From IMG/VR virus record IMGVR_UViG_3300047273_000109, positions 1 through 33,917 of that record: 33,917 nucleotides of DNA; one strand, written 5' to 3'. Within the stretch, counting starts at the first letter, position 1; each line of letters starts with the position of its first letter. The notes under the pieces are model-generated. The model was not told the DNA's origin. It was given only the letters and a program-made list of their open reading frames with translations, and ran no database searches. This document shows positions 23,456-30,304 of the stretch, piece by piece. Made by a program: the position numbers and the translations under genes. The stretch is from a virus.

Positions 23456-23932
23456 ATGGATACCGACCCGAAGTTTGAACGCTTGGCAGAGAACAACCCT
23501 GACGCTGGAAAGAAATTGCCCAAGGCTACCGTCAAGCGAATCGAGGAGCTGCTTAAGCAAGGCGTACCCTCGCAAGAGACTGCCAAGATGACTGCGGTGG
23601 AGACGAAGACCGTTACCGAAATCAAACATCAACTCGCTGACTCTGGGCAGTTGGACATCCTTACCTTCAAGCGCAAGACGGCAGCACGTCTCGCATCGTT
23701 CGTGACTAAGGCAACCGAACGCCTGGAGTCTGAGGTCGATGGCATTCCCCTTGGTCAACTGATGCTTTCAACTGCTATCGCTATTGATAAGTTGGAGAAG
23801 TTAGTCGATCCCACGCCTACCGTGAACATCAAAGCAGAATTAAGAATCTCTGCCGATGACATCAATAAGTTGCTGGATGCCAATAGTTTAGTGATAGACA
23901 TCCCGTCGGAAGAAGAACCAAAGTCGGAATAA
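23456..23932 (+). CDS. HTH protein, first gene of the rightward arm
   Basis: A 158-aa protein. Residues about 20-60 read as a homeodomain-like HTH (PKATVKRIEELLKQGVPSQE, TAKMTAVETKTVTEIKHQL). The middle is helical (ASFVTKATERLESEVDGIPL, GQLMLSTAIAIDKLEKLV) and the C-terminus has beta segments and an acidic tail. Such proteins are annotated variously as regulators or small-terminase-like; neither can be settled here. I start at the ATG after the divergent promoter, not at the longer frame that runs back into rusA. It is followed by a conserved ~24-bp element also found at 26678. Confidence 0.55.
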   Translation: MDTDPKFERLAENNPDAGKKLPKATVKRIEELLKQGVPSQETAKMTAVETKTVTEIKHQLADSGQLDILTFKRKTAARLASFVTKATERLESEVDGIPLGQLMLSTAIAIDKLEKLVDPTPTVNIKAELRISADDINKLLDANSLVIDIPSEEEPKSE

Positions 23933-23936
23933 AAGT

Positions 23937-23960
23937 AAAAAGATTTATTTAGACGTTGAC
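23937..23960 (+). promoter_or_regulatory. Conserved upstream element, copy 1 (ends TTAGACGTTGAC)
   Basis: A 24-base block immediately after the HTH gene, A-rich at first and ending TTAGACGTTGAC. It matches a block at 26678-26701 at 22 of 24 positions, and the following GATGG is also shared after a one-base shift. TTGACT could be a -35, but no good -10 follows at 16-19 bases. It may be a site for a dedicated polymerase, sigma factor or activator. Confidence 0.45.
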
Positions 23961-23997
23961 TGGATGGATGTGCGATGTTCTTGTCGCAGTCCTTCCT

Positions 23998-24318
23998 ATG
24001 ACCCAACCAACATACAACACCCGCACTGCCTACGCAGTTGTCAAAACCCGGTTCGGCTTCATCTCCAAAGATGTGGCGAACAGCATCCTGTTTTATAATA
24101 CTCAAGAAGAAGCCGATGCTTATGCCGAAAAGATGCTGGCAGATGATAAGTACACCTGTCTTCTGCACACTGTAGCCGTCATTCCGTTTGACGTGTCCGG
24201 CTATAACGCAAATGAGGTCTGCTTCTTCCCCCACGCTTGGGGTGTAGCCGCCCGTATTGGCGTGTTGCCTAAGAACGGATCTTTTGATTTCTCCCCCTCT
24301 CCCACCACCAAAGAATAA
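23998..24318 (+). CDS. Hypothetical protein
   Basis: A 106-aa protein. The start chosen, MTQPTYNTRTAY, is the first ATG after the conserved TTGAC element; a TTG-initiated longer frame would run through that element. It has mixed alpha/beta character with EEADAYAEKMLADDKY and a Cys/Phe/Pro-rich part (VCFFPHAWG). It ends one base before the next ATG. Not recognised. Confidence 0.5.
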   Translation: MTQPTYNTRTAYAVVKTRFGFISKDVANSILFYNTQEEADAYAEKMLADDKYTCLLHTVAVIPFDVSGYNANEVCFFPHAWGVAARIGVLPKNGSFDFSPSPTTKE

Positions 24319-24319
24319 T

Positions 24320-24691
24320 ATGACTGAAGCCACCACTAACAAGAAGCCCACCACCGTATCCGATATGGTTGAGTACTTCTCCATCCTCCCCCGCGCCAAG
24401 GCTCGCCTTGAGCAAGCCCTCTCTGACGAGATCGTCAAAGGGCTAGACTGGAATACCCTCCGGGCTTTGGCATTCGCTTGCCGTGACCCGAAGACCAGCG
24501 CCAAGGACATCACCCTCTCCCAGAAGGTTATGATGTACCGCAAGTACGACAAACTGTGGGACTCCATTTCGGAGGCCACTAAGTTGTTCGGCAGCTCCAT
24601 CAACCAAGTGAAGTGTCAGCCGGAGATTGGCGAAGATGTCGCCACGTTCCGCACCCGCTTCCTCCAAGCCATCCTTGGGCTAGGAAAATAA
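24320..24691 (+). CDS. Hypothetical helical protein
   Basis: A 123-aa protein, largely helical (VSDMVEYFSILPRAKARLEQAL, in two adjoining helices) with a conserved-looking WNTLRALAFACRD segment. It shares the A of its stop with the methyltransferase ATG (TAATG) and is presumably cotranslated with it. It could be a partner of the methyltransferase, by position only. Confidence 0.55.
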   Translation: MTEATTNKKPTTVSDMVEYFSILPRAKARLEQALSDEIVKGLDWNTLRALAFACRDPKTSAKDITLSQKVMMYRKYDKLWDSISEATKLFGSSINQVKCQPEIGEDVATFRTRFLQAILGLGK

Positions 24692-26154
24692 TGCGTTACT
24701 TTTCAGTATGCTCCGGTATCGAAGCTGCGTCTGTGGCGTGGCACGATATGGGATGGACTCCGGTAGGATTTAGTGAGATCGAGCCATTCCCCTGTGAAGT
24801 ACTGAAACAACGCTATCCTCACGTAAAAAACTACGGAGATCTAAACAACTATGAGCAATGGAATATCGAGCCAGGAACAGTTGATGTTTTGGTCGGAGGC
24901 CCGCCCTGCCAAGCCTTTTCCGTGGCCGGCCTCAGAGAAGGAATGGCTGACCCACGTGGTAACTTATCCCTCATCTATTTCGGATTGGTTAAAAGACTTA
25001 GACCAAAGTGGATTGTGTACGAGAATGTCCCCGGACTGTTGTCAGCGAGGTCTGGATCAGACTTTTCGGCCCTCCTCTCAGCGTTGGCTGAATGCGGCTA
25101 TGGGTTCGCCTACCGAATGCTGGACGCACAACACTTCGGTCTGGCCCAGCGTCGGCAAAGAATCTTCATCGTTGGCTGCCGTACTGGAGACTGGAGGCAT
25201 CCCACAGCGGTACTATTTGACGGCCCAAGCAGCTACAGGCATTTTAAGAAGGGCGAGGACGAGGGGAAAGAAACTCCCACCACTTCTGGAACAGGCGCTG
25301 GAACTCCAAGCAGGATCAACTGCCAGCCAGACGGAATCTCCGGAACAGTCACTAACAAGTGGCACAAAGGAAGCGGAGGCCCAGCCGGAGACGAACACTA
25401 CAACCTCATCGTCCGAGGAGTAAGTAGTCAGTCTCACTGGAATGGTAGTGATATTCATCCTACATTAAACCAGTCACACTCCGGCAGTGGCAGTCCTGGG
25501 TATAGCAACCAAGAGTTATTTGCCCAAGGAGGCAGTGGCCTTGTACCAATAGTATCGAGCCAGTTACTCTACGAAAATCATCCCAATGACAGCAGGGTGT
25601 CTGGCCCTCACGACATCGCTCCAACGATCACAACACGCTTCGGCACGGGTGGTGGCAACGTACCTTTTGTGCAGAACGTATCAGCGGTAGCCATCCCTAT
25701 CGACACACGTAATGCCACACGTGACGCAGAAAAACGTGATGCTATGAACCGGCAAGGTGTAGGTATAGGTAATGAGGGTGACCCGTGTGGTACGCTCACA
25801 TCATCTCACATCAGCGCCGTGGCGTTCCAGCCTGGAAACTTGGCAAGACGTGCTGGCAGTGATCCGTCCACCGAGGTATTCCCTACCCTATCCAAAGACA
25901 GCGGTGATCAGAACCCTCACGTTGCTATCCCGATGGGGGTACGCAGACTCCTGCCTTCTGAGTGCGAATCATTACAAGGCTTCCCGAAGGATTGGACGAG
26001 GATCTCTTGGAAGGGTAAGCTGCCGGAGCAATGTCCAGATGGGCCTAGGTATAAGGCTATCGGGAATAGTATGGCTACCAATTGTATGAAGTGGATCGGT
26101 AGGCGTATACAACTTGTAGATGACTTGGTTGCCACATTGCCACCGCAGGGGTAG
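24691..26154 (+). CDS. C5-cytosine DNA methyltransferase
   Basis: A 487-aa protein with all core motifs: I, FSVCSGIEAAS (4-14); IV, GGPPCQAFSVAG with catalytic Cys73; VI, YENVPG (110-115); VIII, QRRQRIFIVG (153-162); IX/X, RRLLPSECESLQGFP and KAIGNSMA near the C-terminus. It methylates carbon 5 of cytosine in DNA, using AdoMet. Between VIII and IX is a long (~250 aa) variable region with repeated phrases (PTITTRFGTGGG, GTLTSSHISAVA, FPTLSKDSGDQNPH) that should include the target-recognition domain. There is no partner restriction gene, so it probably protects phage DNA from host restriction. The specificity is unknown. A second reading frame at 24851-25423 looks like an overprinted gene. Confidence 0.92.
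   Translation: MRYFSVCSGIEAASVAWHDMGWTPVGFSEIEPFPCEVLKQRYPHVKNYGDLNNYEQWNIEPGTVDVLVGGPPCQAFSVAGLREGMADPRGNLSLIYFGLVKRLRPKWIVYENVPGLLSARSGSDFSALLSALAECGYGFAYRMLDAQHFGLAQRRQRIFIVGCRTGDWRHPTAVLFDGPSSYRHFKKGEDEGKETPTTSGTGAGTPSRINCQPDGISGTVTNKWHKGSGGPAGDEHYNLIVRGVSSQSHWNGSDIHPTLNQSHSGSGSPGYSNQELFAQGGSGLVPIVSSQLLYENHPNDSRVSGPHDIAPTITTRFGTGGGNVPFVQNVSAVAIPIDTRNATRDAEKRDAMNRQGVGIGNEGDPCGTLTSSHISAVAFQPGNLARRAGSDPSTEVFPTLSKDSGDQNPHVAIPMGVRRLLPSECESLQGFPKDWTRISWKGKLPEQCPDGPRYKAIGNSMATNCMKWIGRRIQLVDDLVATLPPQG
24851..25423 (+). CDS. Overprinted gene inside the methyltransferase gene (+1 frame, 190 aa)
   Basis: This frame lies wholly inside the methyltransferase gene. It begins at an ATG after a G-poor leader (AAACAACT) and runs 190 codons. 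It reads like a real protein: EQLMFWSEARPAKPFPWPAS near the start, GMGSPTECW-like AAMGSPTECWTHNTSVWPS, then LETGGIPQRYYLTAQAATGI followed by LRRARTRGKKLPPLLEQALE. I recall closely similar 'L-E-T-G-x-x-P-Q-R-Y-Y-L-S ... GILRRAxxRGKxLP' proteins annotated as hypothetical beside or within phage cytosine methyltransferases, which suggests a conserved overlapping gene. Over the same bases as the basic LRRARTRGKKLP helix, the methyltransferase frame is low-complexity spacer (EGKETPTTSGTGAGTP), suggesting that selection there acts on this frame. Shadow conservation is the alternative explanation. Confidence 0.55.
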   Translation: MSNGISSQEQLMFWSEARPAKPFPWPASEKEWLTHVVTYPSSISDWLKDLDQSGLCTRMSPDCCQRGLDQTFRPSSQRWLNAAMGSPTECWTHNTSVWPSVGKESSSLAAVLETGGIPQRYYLTAQAATGILRRARTRGKKLPPLLEQALELQAGSTASQTESPEQSLTSGTKEAEAQPETNTTTSSSEE

Positions 26155-26170
26155 GAGGTATGCGTAAGGT

Positions 26171-26437
26171 ATGTCCTATTACATTCGCATTGAACCGCAC
26201 ACGCATTTTAGAGAAGCGATCCACAAGACACGACGAGATGGGTACATCACGTACAACTATTGGGGTATGGTAAAGGTATGCGAAAAACTTTACGAAATGA
26301 ATACCGAGGATGCCATCGAATGGGTAGAGTACAACATACTGGGACTGAACGACAGCAACGAGGGTATGTTCGGAGTGAGGTACGCAAGCCCAAGGGTACG
26401 GCGCAAGGTAGGCACACGAAAGAAACGTGCAAGGTAG
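26171..26437 (+). CDS. Small protein with 'YITYNY...DAIEWV' motif, copy 1
   Basis: An 88-aa protein. The central block (RRDGYITYNYWGMVKVCEKL, then TEDAIEWVEYNILGL) is matched by the downstream frame ending at 26688 (KTGLITYDYDLLVDALASW, DAIEWVHKHVLPL), indicating a tandem duplication. The C-terminus is very basic (RVRRKVGTRKKRAR) and encoded by bases that lead into the GTAGG repeat tract. Function unknown. Confidence 0.5.
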   Translation: MSYYIRIEPHTHFREAIHKTRRDGYITYNYWGMVKVCEKLYEMNTEDAIEWVEYNILGLNDSNEGMFGVRYASPRVRRKVGTRKKRAR

Positions 26438-26487
26438 GTAGGGTAGGTAGGGTAGGTAGGCCAAAGGTATGCTGGGTAGGTAGGTAC
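26432..26487 (+). repeat. GGTA-type tandem repeat tract, copy 1
   Basis: Units of GTAGGTAGG(G) repeat across 26432-26460, and GGTAGGTAGGTAC occupies 26475-26487. The same (GGTA)n followed by C occurs at 29712 and 32827, each time at the start of an intergenic module. Confidence 0.8.
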
Positions 26488-26688
26488 GTCTATGTACGCC
26501 ACGCAGAGGGAGCTGCCGTCCGGCACAACAAGACCGGCCTCATCACGTACGACTACGATCTGTTGGTCGACGCGTTGGCATCCTGGCATTCCTGTAAGCA
26601 CGATGCCATTGAGTGGGTACACAAGCACGTGCTGCCACTTGCTGACCTGGCTAAACCGGCACTCCGGATCATTTATAAAAAAGATTAA
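26461..26688 (+). CDS. Paralogue of the preceding gene, start uncertain
   Basis: The frame ends at 26688 and carries the second copy of the motif: RHNKTGLITYDYDLLVDALA followed by CKHDAIEWVHKHVLPL and LRIIYKKD. No in-frame ATG lies between the end of copy 1 and the conserved block. The nearest ones (26260 and 26320) are inside copy 1, so the coordinates given mark only the part that looks coding after the repeat tract. Either the gene starts inside copy 1, uses an unusual start, or has lost its 5' end by slippage in the GTAGG tract. The same DNA words recur in decayed form at 29774-29873. Confidence 0.35.
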   Translation, partial: PKVCWVGRYVYVRHAEGAAVRHNKTGLITYDYDLLVDALASWHSCKHDAIEWVHKHVLPLADLAKPALRIIYKKD

Positions 26689-26702
26689 CTTAGACGTTGA
26701 CG
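26678..26702 (+). promoter_or_regulatory. Conserved upstream element, copy 2 (ends TTAGACGTTGAC)
   Basis: This element matches the block at 23937-23960 at 22 of 24 positions and is again placed at the end of one gene and about 50-60 bases before the next start. TTGACG (26697-26702) could serve as -35 without an obvious -10. It lies ahead of the 261-aa gene that opens the small-gene arm. Confidence 0.45.
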
Positions 26703-26750
26703 ATGGTCTGAACGTCTGATCCACTGTGTGCCTTCCCACCAAGCACACAT

Positions 26751-27536
26751 ATGCACTACTACACCACTAAACTCAATCCGGCCACCATCGAGGCGATCAG
26801 TGCCTATAAGCACTGCACTGATGTCTACAATCAGTCCGCAAACGACAAAGAGGCGATCATCAAGGCGAACACGTGTCCCTCCGGACGTATGCGTAAGGGA
26901 GGCAAGGCACACATCGAGATCGCAGAAGAAGTGCTTCAAGCGAACAGCAAGCAGTACCTGGATGCCAAATCAAAACTGAATATGAATCTGCGTCTGGACA
27001 TCAACCAGACCAAGCAGACGTGCGTCCACAACGTCCTTACCAATCTTATGAGTTGCGGACGATCTGACGTAACGAGGAGTCTGGCACGTGCGGCGCGTGA
27101 CTCCCTTGGAAGCAAGTTGATCCAGACTATGTACGTATGTTCTCCTGCCTACAAGTTTGAGATCTGCCTCACCATTGAAGCGGACGGAGTTATCCTTAAC
27201 GTATCTCCTCTTGGCGAAGGACGAGGAGTCTGTGGAGGAGCGATCAATGTCAGACGCAAAGGAGATATGATCTATGACTACTCAAACCAAGTTAAGATCA
27301 CCGAGTCTATGGATGTTAAGTTGAATGAGAAGGATGGCGAGATCGTCATCCAGCTGCCGGATACTTCCTGCGATGGTGACTATGGCATTACCTTGATGAG
27401 CAGAAACCATATGGATGGCAATTACGCACGTGCGTTCTTCTTCCTTGTCGACGCGTGTGTCGATATCTCCAACGAGTTTAATGGTATGCTCGCCATTCAC
27501 GCACTCTCGCTCGCCAAGTACAAGATCTGCGACTAA
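26751..27536 (+). CDS. Hypothetical protein (261 aa), opens the small-gene arm
   Basis: Its leader is G-poor (CCACCAAGCACACAT) with no Shine-Dalgarno sequence. The N-terminal ~100 residues are helical with several Cys and Lys; residues about 120-240 alternate in beta fashion (KFEICLTIEADGVILNVS, GEIVIQLPDTSCDGDYGITL). It ends HALSLAKYKICD. I see no catalytic motif and no membrane segment. Neighbours give no clue beyond an early or middle accessory role. Confidence 0.55.
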   Translation: MHYYTTKLNPATIEAISAYKHCTDVYNQSANDKEAIIKANTCPSGRMRKGGKAHIEIAEEVLQANSKQYLDAKSKLNMNLRLDINQTKQTCVHNVLTNLMSCGRSDVTRSLARAARDSLGSKLIQTMYVCSPAYKFEICLTIEADGVILNVSPLGEGRGVCGGAINVRRKGDMIYDYSNQVKITESMDVKLNEKDGEIVIQLPDTSCDGDYGITLMSRNHMDGNYARAFFFLVDACVDISNEFNGMLAIHALSLAKYKICD

Positions 27537-27558
27537 TCACTCAACCTGGCTAACACAT

Positions 27559-27816
27559 ATGAAACTCGTTCACTTCAAAAGTCATTCGTGCATCAGCAAG
27601 AGGGACTACTCCCTCGCACACGAAAACTTCAATCTTCCCATCGCCATCAATCCGGATCACGTCATCGCCATCAGTCCAAGGAGCAGAACCAAACTATACG
27701 ACACGTCTGACTCTGTGTACTCGTCTGATGTGTGGTGTGAGCTGCGCGTCATCAGTGGTCAGTCCATTGATGTGGACGGATCGTATGAAGAAGTTACCAA
27801 CAAACTTTCCCAATAA
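27559..27816 (+). CDS. Small beta-rich protein
   Basis: An 85-aa protein. The segment LPIAINPDHVIAISP ... WCELRVISGQSIDVDGSYEE has the strand-turn-strand pattern of small FlbD-like or phage 'V-N-P-x-x-V ... G-x-x-I-x-V-x-G-S-x-E-E-V' proteins, often of unknown function. Leader CTAACACAT before ATG. It is separated by 22 bases from the previous gene. Confidence 0.5.
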   Translation: MKLVHFKSHSCISKRDYSLAHENFNLPIAINPDHVIAISPRSRTKLYDTSDSVYSSDVWCELRVISGQSIDVDGSYEEVTNKLSQ

Positions 27817-27823
27817 CACAACA

Positions 27824-27976
27824 ATGAGCAAAAAGAAAATCACATACGCAATGGTCGTCCAATGGATTGGCGAGGACAAAATCCCAGACCTGGCAGAAAC
27901 CATTCTTGCCATCGCAAATGGCGAGTACAAACCGGCCGATCTCAAAGAAGACATCGACGGAACGTGTTCCGAATAA
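27824..27976 (+). CDS. Very small acidic protein (50 aa)
   Basis: MSKKKITYAMVVQWIGEDKI opens a short helical protein ending in an acidic tail (DLKEDIDGTCSE). It is seven bases downstream of the preceding stop with the G-free leader AACACAACA before ATG, the same leader as at 28998. This position and leader support it as a real gene. No family recognised. Confidence 0.5.
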   Translation: MSKKKITYAMVVQWIGEDKIPDLAETILAIANGEYKPADLKEDIDGTCSE

Positions 27977-27995
27977 TCACTTCCCACATACACAT

Positions 27996-28298
27996 ATGCA
28001 CGAAACATACAAAGACACGCTCGCCAAGATTGGCGATGCCATCGACAACGATGGAATCACCGGACGCATCGATGCACTCATCGATATGCTCTACGTTGCC
28101 TCCTGCCTATCCGGAAAATTAAGTGACGAGTCACACTCGTTCCACTTGGACTACGTAGATTCGGCGCGTACCTCGCTCGATCAGTTTGAAGACAAGAAGA
28201 CGGCACGGCAGTACAAGAAGGACGCAGACGTGCTTGTAAGGGTTGCACACGATCTTTCCAAACTCCGTGTCAAACTCGTCATCAAACTCGACCGATGA
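27996..28298 (+). CDS. Helical hypothetical protein (100 aa)
   Basis: The leader is CTTCCCACATACACAT before ATG. It is mostly helical with amphipathic character (LAKIGDAIDNDGITGRIDAL, then VLVRVAHDLSKLRVKLVIKL). A longer upstream frame overlaps the previous gene and is rejected. Function unknown. Confidence 0.5.
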   Translation: MHETYKDTLAKIGDAIDNDGITGRIDALIDMLYVASCLSGKLSDESHSFHLDYVDSARTSLDQFEDKKTARQYKKDADVLVRVAHDLSKLRVKLVIKLDR

Positions 28299-28302
28299 TC
28301 CT

Positions 28303-28578
28303 ATGAGCAAAACCTACTACACTGAAAAAGGATGGCACATTGCTGCCGTTGAAGATCCGAGGAATCCCTCGTTCAATATCGTAGAGATCACGATCTGCTT
28401 AACCGGAGATACTCTTGTCGTTACGACAGGCGAGTACGCAGATATCGAACGCTCCCTATCTGACATCAAAGCAGTAGACGATATGGGCGAGGAGTTAATC
28501 CTTCTGGATGGCGAGGAGTTTTATGGCAACGTACGTGACGTGCTTGATCCTGTAATAATTTACAAAATTGTTGACTGA
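28303..28578 (+). CDS. Hypothetical protein (91 aa)
   Basis: Beta-rich (ITICLTGDTLVVTTGEYADI), with a short acid-rich middle section. It ends NVRDVLDPVIIYKIVD. The next gene also ends with a V-x-DVLDP-I block, a hint of common ancestry at the C-terminus. It starts four bases after the previous stop and shares one base with the following ATG (TGATG). Confidence 0.5.
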   Translation: MSKTYYTEKGWHIAAVEDPRNPSFNIVEITICLTGDTLVVTTGEYADIERSLSDIKAVDDMGEELILLDGEEFYGNVRDVLDPVIIYKIVD

Positions 28579-28979
28579 TGGCGCGGCGCGTAACTACTAT
28601 GTCTTCCTTCCCTCCTATGAGTACCCAAGAACAAGACGAACGTCTACTGAACCTGGCACACGCCATCGCACGTGCCTATACGTATAACTCCCATACCTAC
28701 ATTCCGGATCACGCATACACTTGGTTGTGTGATTGGGAGGAGTTTCAAGGCAAGGAGTACCTCGAAGAAAATGCGAAACAAGATCACTTGTATGAGGTAC
28801 GGATTCACCAGCTGCTGCGCTTGCTTTGCTGTTCGTTCAATCCGGAGCGTAAGCACTTGGTACGTGTGATCGCCTATAATATCAACGATTACGCACACTG
28901 CGTTTCCACTGTGCCATTAGGCCACTTCTCGAAAGACATTTTCAATCGTGTCTCAGACGTACTCGATCCTATTTTCTAA
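28578..28979 (+). CDS. Hypothetical protein (133 aa)
   Basis: The start at 28578 is supported by the TGATG junction; ATGs at codons 8 and 14 are alternatives. The middle has LLNLAHAIARAYTYNSHTYI, then WLCDWEEFQG and LLRLLCCSFNPERKHLVRVI. It ends RVSDVLDPIF, similar to the end of the preceding gene product. Probably a soluble helical protein; no family recognised. Confidence 0.5.
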   Translation: MARRVTTMSSFPPMSTQEQDERLLNLAHAIARAYTYNSHTYIPDHAYTWLCDWEEFQGKEYLEENAKQDHLYEVRIHQLLRLLCCSFNPERKHLVRVIAYNINDYAHCVSTVPLGHFSKDIFNRVSDVLDPIF

Positions 28980-28997
28980 TTTTCCACACACACAACA

Positions 28998-29279
28998 ATG
29001 AGCGATCAACCAAAAAAGAAGAATGAACCAAAGGTATACAGGATCAGTGAAACGATTCACGTATGCTACGAGGTAGTGGCAACGTCTGAAAAGGACGCAC
29101 TCAGTCACTACCAAGCGATGGCAAACAAGGATTGGATGGATCTGGTAGCAGATTCCGCATCACATTCTTGGGATACTCCGAGCGTGAATAATGAGGAGGA
29201 GTACGATCACGAACAGGAAGACGGACTGTATCCTGTGACCGATAAGGCAAAGGCCTGGATCTCCAAGAACATCGAATAA
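28998..29279 (+). CDS. Hypothetical protein (93 aa)
   Basis: It has the clearest example of the leader: TTTCC followed by CACACACAACA and ATG. The N-terminus is Lys-rich; VYRISETIHVCYEVVATSEK is a strand pair followed by a helix (DALSHYQAMANKDWMDLVAD), reminiscent of small 'V-x-A-x-S-x-x-D-A' ferredoxin-like phage proteins. The acidic centre is NNEEEYDHEQEDG. It ends in a TAATG overlap with the next gene. Confidence 0.5.
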   Translation: MSDQPKKKNEPKVYRISETIHVCYEVVATSEKDALSHYQAMANKDWMDLVADSASHSWDTPSVNNEEEYDHEQEDGLYPVTDKAKAWISKNIE

Positions 29280-29707
29280 TGAAACTCTCGATCTTGGAAG
29301 AAGTGCCGGACGATCTACCCATCGTAGACAAGTGTCTACTTGTGGCGCGTAACCTTGGCAAAGAGGCAGGAGCAAACTGTGCTGAATGGTCTGCACAGGA
29401 TGCATTTGGTGGACGTTGCACACGTGACCACAAAGCGAATGCACGTGCCGTGCTTGATGCAATCGAGGAAGGATCATTATTAGATTCCTATGATTACAAT
29501 CTGCCTAATCTATCCGGTGAGTACTCAGACGAAATGACTCCGGCGCAACTACTCAAAGACGTGATGTATCACACGGACGCAGAACGAGGAGAACACACGG
29601 ACGAGGTAGAGGAGGCACTTGATGATCTGTGCAACGAGTGGGAGGTAGGAGTGATCGAAGGGTACGAGTGGCAGTTAGCCATACTCGCCAAGAGTGCCTT
29701 GGAGTAG
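29279..29707 (+). CDS. Acidic hypothetical protein (142 aa)
   Basis: Strongly acidic, helical (DKCLLVARNLGKEAGANCAE, ANARAVLDAIEEGS, DEVEEALDDLCNEWEVGVI). The start is fixed by the TAATG overlap. It is the last gene before the GGTA repeat and terminator at 29.71-29.77 kb. The acidity could suit DNA mimicry or inhibitor functions, but this is only a composition argument. Confidence 0.5.
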   Translation: MKLSILEEVPDDLPIVDKCLLVARNLGKEAGANCAEWSAQDAFGGRCTRDHKANARAVLDAIEEGSLLDSYDYNLPNLSGEYSDEMTPAQLLKDVMYHTDAERGEHTDEVEEALDDLCNEWEVGVIEGYEWQLAILAKSALE

Positions 29708-29711
29708 GCAA

Positions 29712-29727
29712 GGTAGGTAGGTAGGTA
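29712..29727 (+). repeat. GGTA tandem repeat, copy 2
   Basis: GGTA is repeated three times and followed by GGTAC, five bases after the preceding stop codon. It opens the second intergenic module, as at 26475 and 32827. Confidence 0.8.
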
Positions 29728-29732
29728 CATCA

Positions 29733-29766
29733 GGTACACGCATACACGTGTGCCTTTTTTGTTTTT
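29733..29766 (+). terminator. Intrinsic terminator
   Basis: GGTACACG (29733-29740) pairs with CGTGTGCC (29747-29754), eight base pairs with one G-T pair and a six-base loop, followed by TTTTTTG and TTTTTG. It ends the 26.7-29.7 kb gene cluster. Confidence 0.75.
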
Positions 29767-29924
29767 GTCTATCAGCTGCCGTCCGAATCCTGGCTAACGA
29801 TCACGCACGTCCGCAGTCCGGAGGCACGACAAGACCGGCCGACGCGTGACCTGGCTAACGTGTGCCGGATCATCCTGCAAAGTGTATGCACAATCCCACT
29901 ACAACACTCGGACGATCTGAGTAG
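29767..29924. other. Non-coding stretch with a decayed copy of 26.5-26.7 kb DNA
   Basis: No gene is seen here. Four words occur in the same order as in 26511-26672: AGCTGCCGTCCG (29774), ACAAGACCGGCC (29829), TGACCTGGCTAA (29847) and CCGGATCAT (29865); in the first copy they begin at 26511, 26528, 26643 and 26664. This looks like a shrunken, frame-destroyed duplicate of the 3' part of the 'DAIEWV' paralogue, or a functional module reused in both places. Confidence 0.5.
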
Positions 29925-29966
29925 TTGACTATTTAGTTTCACGTGTCCTTATAGATCACGCACTAC
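29925..29966 (+). promoter_or_regulatory. Promoter with conserved start-site box, copy 1
   Basis: TTGACT (29925-29930), 19-base spacer, TATAGA (29950-29955), then ACGCACTAC at 29958-29966, eight bases before the next ATG. The same arrangement with identical spacing occurs at 33038-33079, which makes a real promoter and start region likely. The 19-base spacer is longer than the usual 17. Confidence 0.6.
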
Positions 29967-29973
29967 ACACCAT

Positions 29974-30285
29974 ATGGAACGCATCACTAAATCACGTTTA
30001 GATCACCGGATTAATATCCTTAACCAAATGCTCAGACTTCCGGCCACTGCTTACACAAAGCAGGAAGACGGATCACTGAAACAGAACGAGGGACATATCT
30101 ACATCCAATCCGTATACAACGGATACGCCATCGAACAAATGTGCGCTTCCGGATCTCGCAACGTCCGTGAACGAATCTTCACGGCACGTGAATGTTGGGA
30201 AGTACTCGGAGGAATGATCGAGGGAGTTTATATGGTATCCAAGTACTTTGATATCGTAACCAAGGAGCAAACTCCTAACGTCTAA
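29974..30285 (+). CDS. Small phage protein with 'GHIYIQSVYNGYAIEQ' motif
   Basis: A 103-aa protein. A helical N-terminus (RLDHRINILNQMLRLP) is followed by a beta hairpin (GHIYIQSVYNGYAIEQM) and a helical end (TARECWEVLGGMIEGV). The layout 'helix, then G-x-x-x-x-x-x-x-Y-G-G-Y-x-L' is common in small hypothetical phage proteins found in replication or accessory regions; function unknown to me. First gene after the 29925 promoter; leader CACTACACACCAT before ATG, no Shine-Dalgarno. Confidence 0.6.
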   Translation: MERITKSRLDHRINILNQMLRLPATAYTKQEDGSLKQNEGHIYIQSVYNGYAIEQMCASGSRNVRERIFTARECWEVLGGMIEGVYMVSKYFDIVTKEQTPNV

Positions 30286-30304
30286 TTTCCACCCCACACA
30301 CACA

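Noticed and set aside
23956-23997. TTG start for a longer form of the 23998 gene
   Set aside because: It would translate through the conserved TTAGACGTTGAC element, whose second copy at 26678 is clearly a non-coding upstream element, so the ATG at 23998 is preferred.
26432-26487. GTAGG tract as a CRISPR or telomere-like repeat
   Set aside because: Too short and simple; it is a tetranucleotide repeat that recurs at two other intergenic positions.
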